Below, piece after piece: positions 62,464 to 64,000 of a stretch of DNA of 64,000 bases. The translations under genes were made by a program, and so were the position numbers. The notes under the pieces were generated by a model, which ran no database searches, was not told where the DNA came from, and saw nothing but the letters and a program-made list of their open reading frames with translations. The stretch is from Bacteroidota bacterium. GTDB taxonomy: Bacteria > Bacteroidota > Bacteroidia > Flavobacteriales > Flavobacteriaceae. Where the stretch lies: contig JAFDZC010000011.1 in the NCBI GenBank assembly GCA_018267095.1, forward strand, positions 62,001-126,000, given 5' to 3'. Every line of letters starts with the position of its first letter. The first letter of the stretch is position 1.

Positions 62464-63393
62464 ATGAAACACTGGATTCAAGCCGCTAGACTCAGAACTT
62501 TACCGCTTTCGGTCTCTGGCATTATTGTCGGAAGTTTTTATGCCATGTCGCAGTCAATGTTCAACTGGAAGATTGTGCTCTTTGCACTTTCAACCACTTT
62601 GGGCTTGCAAATACTTTCCAATTTTGCCAACGATTACGGCGACGGAGTCAAAGGAACCGACAATGAAGATCGCATCGGGCCAAAACGCGCCATTCAAAGC
62701 GGAGTAATTACCCCGCAAGCGATGAAACGCGCCATGTTGCTTACGTCAGTGCTCACCATGTTTTCGGCTTGTTTGCTCATTTATTGCTCCTTCAAAACGT
62801 ACCATTTTGGTTATTCGCTGTTCTTTTTTGTTTTGGGATTATTAGCTGTCGCATCAGCAATTCGTTACACAGTGGGCAATTCTGCTTATGGCTATCGCGG
62901 ATATGGCGATTTATTCGTTTTTATCTTTTTCGGATTGGTCAGCACCATGGGTATTTATTTTATGTTTGCCAAATCACTTGAAGACGGATATTTGCTATTG
63001 CTACCCGCAACGGCTATTGGTTTTTTGAGTGTCGGGGTTTTGAACCTGAACAACATGCGCGACGAAGCCTCAGACAGAAAATCAGGCAAGCAAACCCTGG
63101 TGGTGCGCATGGGCGGAGCCAACGCCAAAAAATATCATTATTTCTTAGTCATCGGAGCCATGTTGCTCGTGATTTTGTTTGCTGTGCTCAACGATTTTCA
63201 CTTTGATCAATATCTGTTTTTAATCGCGTATATTCCGATGATCAAACATTTAAAAACCGTGCGCAACAACACCAATCCACGCGATTTAGATCCGGAACTC
63301 AAAAAGCTCGCATTGAGCACTTTTATGTTGTCGGTGTTACTTTCACTTTGCCTCATTTATTTTCTTTCAGATATTTTAGTCAACAACGCATAA
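62464..63393 (+). CDS. menA: 1,4-dihydroxy-2-naphthoate polyprenyltransferase MenA
   Basis: A 309-residue integral membrane UbiA-family enzyme that attaches the polyprenyl tail in menaquinone synthesis. The first Asp-rich motif is NFANDYGDGVKGTDNEDRIGPKRAIQSG and the second is VGVLNLNNMRDEASDRKSGKQTLVVRMG; about eight membrane segments are predicted. The sequence is typical of MenA and differs from the other UbiA gene at 44776. It closes the plus-strand run menB-PH-PH-menA. Confidence 0.95.
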   Translation: MKHWIQAARLRTLPLSVSGIIVGSFYAMSQSMFNWKIVLFALSTTLGLQILSNFANDYGDGVKGTDNEDRIGPKRAIQSGVITPQAMKRAMLLTSVLTMFSACLLIYCSFKTYHFGYSLFFFVLGLLAVASAIRYTVGNSAYGYRGYGDLFVFIFFGLVSTMGIYFMFAKSLEDGYLLLLPATAIGFLSVGVLNLNNMRDEASDRKSGKQTLVVRMGGANAKKYHYFLVIGAMLLVILFAVLNDFHFDQYLFLIAYIPMIKHLKTVRNNTNPRDLDPELKKLALSTFMLSVLLSLCLIYFLSDILVNNA

Positions 63394-63403
63394 ATCAGCA
63401 CTT

Positions 63404-64000
63404 ATGAAAATTACTTTCTACGGTCACGCCTCACTGGGCATTGAAGTATCAGGCAAATTCATTTTGGTCGATCCTTTTATTTCTGGTAATCCCAAAGCGG
63501 CACACATCAATATTGAATCGCTCAAACCCGATTACGTCTTTTTAACGCACGCGCACCAAGACCACACGCTTGATGTTGAATTCATCATGTCGCGCAATCC
63601 TGAAGCTGTGATTGTTTCCAATGCCGAAATCGTCACACACTATGCAGCCAAAGGTTTCAAAGGTCATATGATGAACCACGGCGGCAGTTGGAAATTTGAA
63701 TTTGGCGTGGTTAAATATGTCCATGCTATTCACTCAAGTTCTTTTGCCGATGGCAGCTACGGCGGAAATCCCGGCGGTTTTGTCATCGAAGGCGAGCACA
63801 AAAACATCTACATTGCCGGCGATACCGCGCTTACAATGGATATGAAACTCATTCCGATGCGCACCAAGCTGGATTTGGCCATTTTGCCGGTGGGCAGCAA
63901 CTTTACCATGGATGTTGACGATGCCATCATTGCTTCAGATTTCTTGGATTGTGACAAAATCATGGGCTATCACTACGATACTTTTGGTTATATCGAAATT
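63404..64000 (+). CDS. UPF0173 metal-dependent hydrolase (partial)
   Basis: The 5' part (199 residues) of a metallo-beta-lactamase-fold hydrolase of the UPF0173/YtkL family, cut by the window end. The motifs are MKITFYGHASLGIEVSGKFILVDPF, LTHAHQDHTLDVEFI, the later GFVIEGEHKNIYIAGDTALTMDMKLI and CDKIMGYHYDTFGYIEI. Zinc ligands HAHQDH, GDT and MGYHYDTF are all visible. The family's function is unknown. It begins 10 bases after the menA stop; menC and menE may lie beyond, which cannot be checked here. Confidence 0.9.
   Translation, partial: MKITFYGHASLGIEVSGKFILVDPFISGNPKAAHINIESLKPDYVFLTHAHQDHTLDVEFIMSRNPEAVIVSNAEIVTHYAAKGFKGHMMNHGGSWKFEFGVVKYVHAIHSSSFADGSYGGNPGGFVIEGEHKNIYIAGDTALTMDMKLIPMRTKLDLAILPVGSNFTMDVDDAIIASDFLDCDKIMGYHYDTFGYIEI

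Overview
The window looks like a chromosomal segment of a member of the Flavobacteriaceae, close to Flavobacterium. This rests on content: an AT-rich sequence, type IX secretion (T9SS) cargo with both type A and type B C-terminal sorting domains, the T9SS regulator PorX, a menaquinone-only quinone pathway, the fused cytochrome c biogenesis protein CcsBA, a bacillithiol-linked YtxJ protein, and several small proteins of flavobacterial type. Many genes are preceded by the Bacteroidetes promoter signature TTG-N19-23-TAnnTTTG. No prophage, insertion sequence, CRISPR array or rRNA operon is visible. Most genes are complete; the first (an ABC exporter) and the last (an UPF0173 metal-dependent hydrolase) run off the window edges.

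Layout. 0-12 kb: ABC exporter end, tRNA-Val, two large secreted proteins (a reprolysin-type metalloprotease with FnIII and dockerin-like repeats, and a T9SS type B protein), then a minus-strand run of DUF4258, alanine dehydrogenase, tsaE and porX. 12-25 kb: secreted M1 aminopeptidase, DUF4199, a LuxR-type regulator with a TonB-like protein, clpB, ytxJ, a zinc-ribbon small protein, a lipoprotein, fahA, glyA, miaE and a GNAT gene. 25-30 kb is the most accessory-looking part: a free-standing NUMOD4-HNH-HTH protein with a leader containing an inverted repeat, a pentapeptide-repeat protein, palindromic repeats, tRNA-Arg, a 47-residue protein, and a BlaI/M56 sensor pair with three evenly spaced operator-like dyads and a long leader. 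30-39 kb: MFS transporter, DUF1684-tatD-tcdA-HAD cluster, and a four-gene photolyase/cryptochrome operon. 39-47 kb: a PIG-L / 35-residue membrane peptide / sodium-solute symporter operon, then a DUF2520-kdsC-like-UbiA-maf operon. 47-54 kb: ccsBA, a methyltransferase, an ECF sigma/anti-sigma pair, glutathione peroxidase, an acetyltransferase and a periplasmic thioredoxin-fold protein. 55-64 kb: menD, menB and menA, interleaved with a T9SS type A protein, an S1-type RNA-binding protein (CvfB-like) and three PH-domain membrane proteins.

How the parts relate. PorX, the two sorting-domain proteins and the secreted proteases belong to the envelope and secretion theme. menD/menB/menA feed menaquinone to respiration, for which ccsBA matures c-type cytochromes. 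clpB, glutathione peroxidase, ytxJ and the photolyase operon are stress and repair functions. The most notable non-routine observations are the BlaI/M56 regulatory region (three 16-bp dyads at exact 20-bp intervals plus a repeat-derived leader), the overlooked 35-residue gene between PIG-L and its symporter, the domesticated-looking HNH gene with its leader, several dispersed palindromic intergenic elements, and a run of convergent gene pairs whose stop codons overlap or touch, three of them through the same TTAA.
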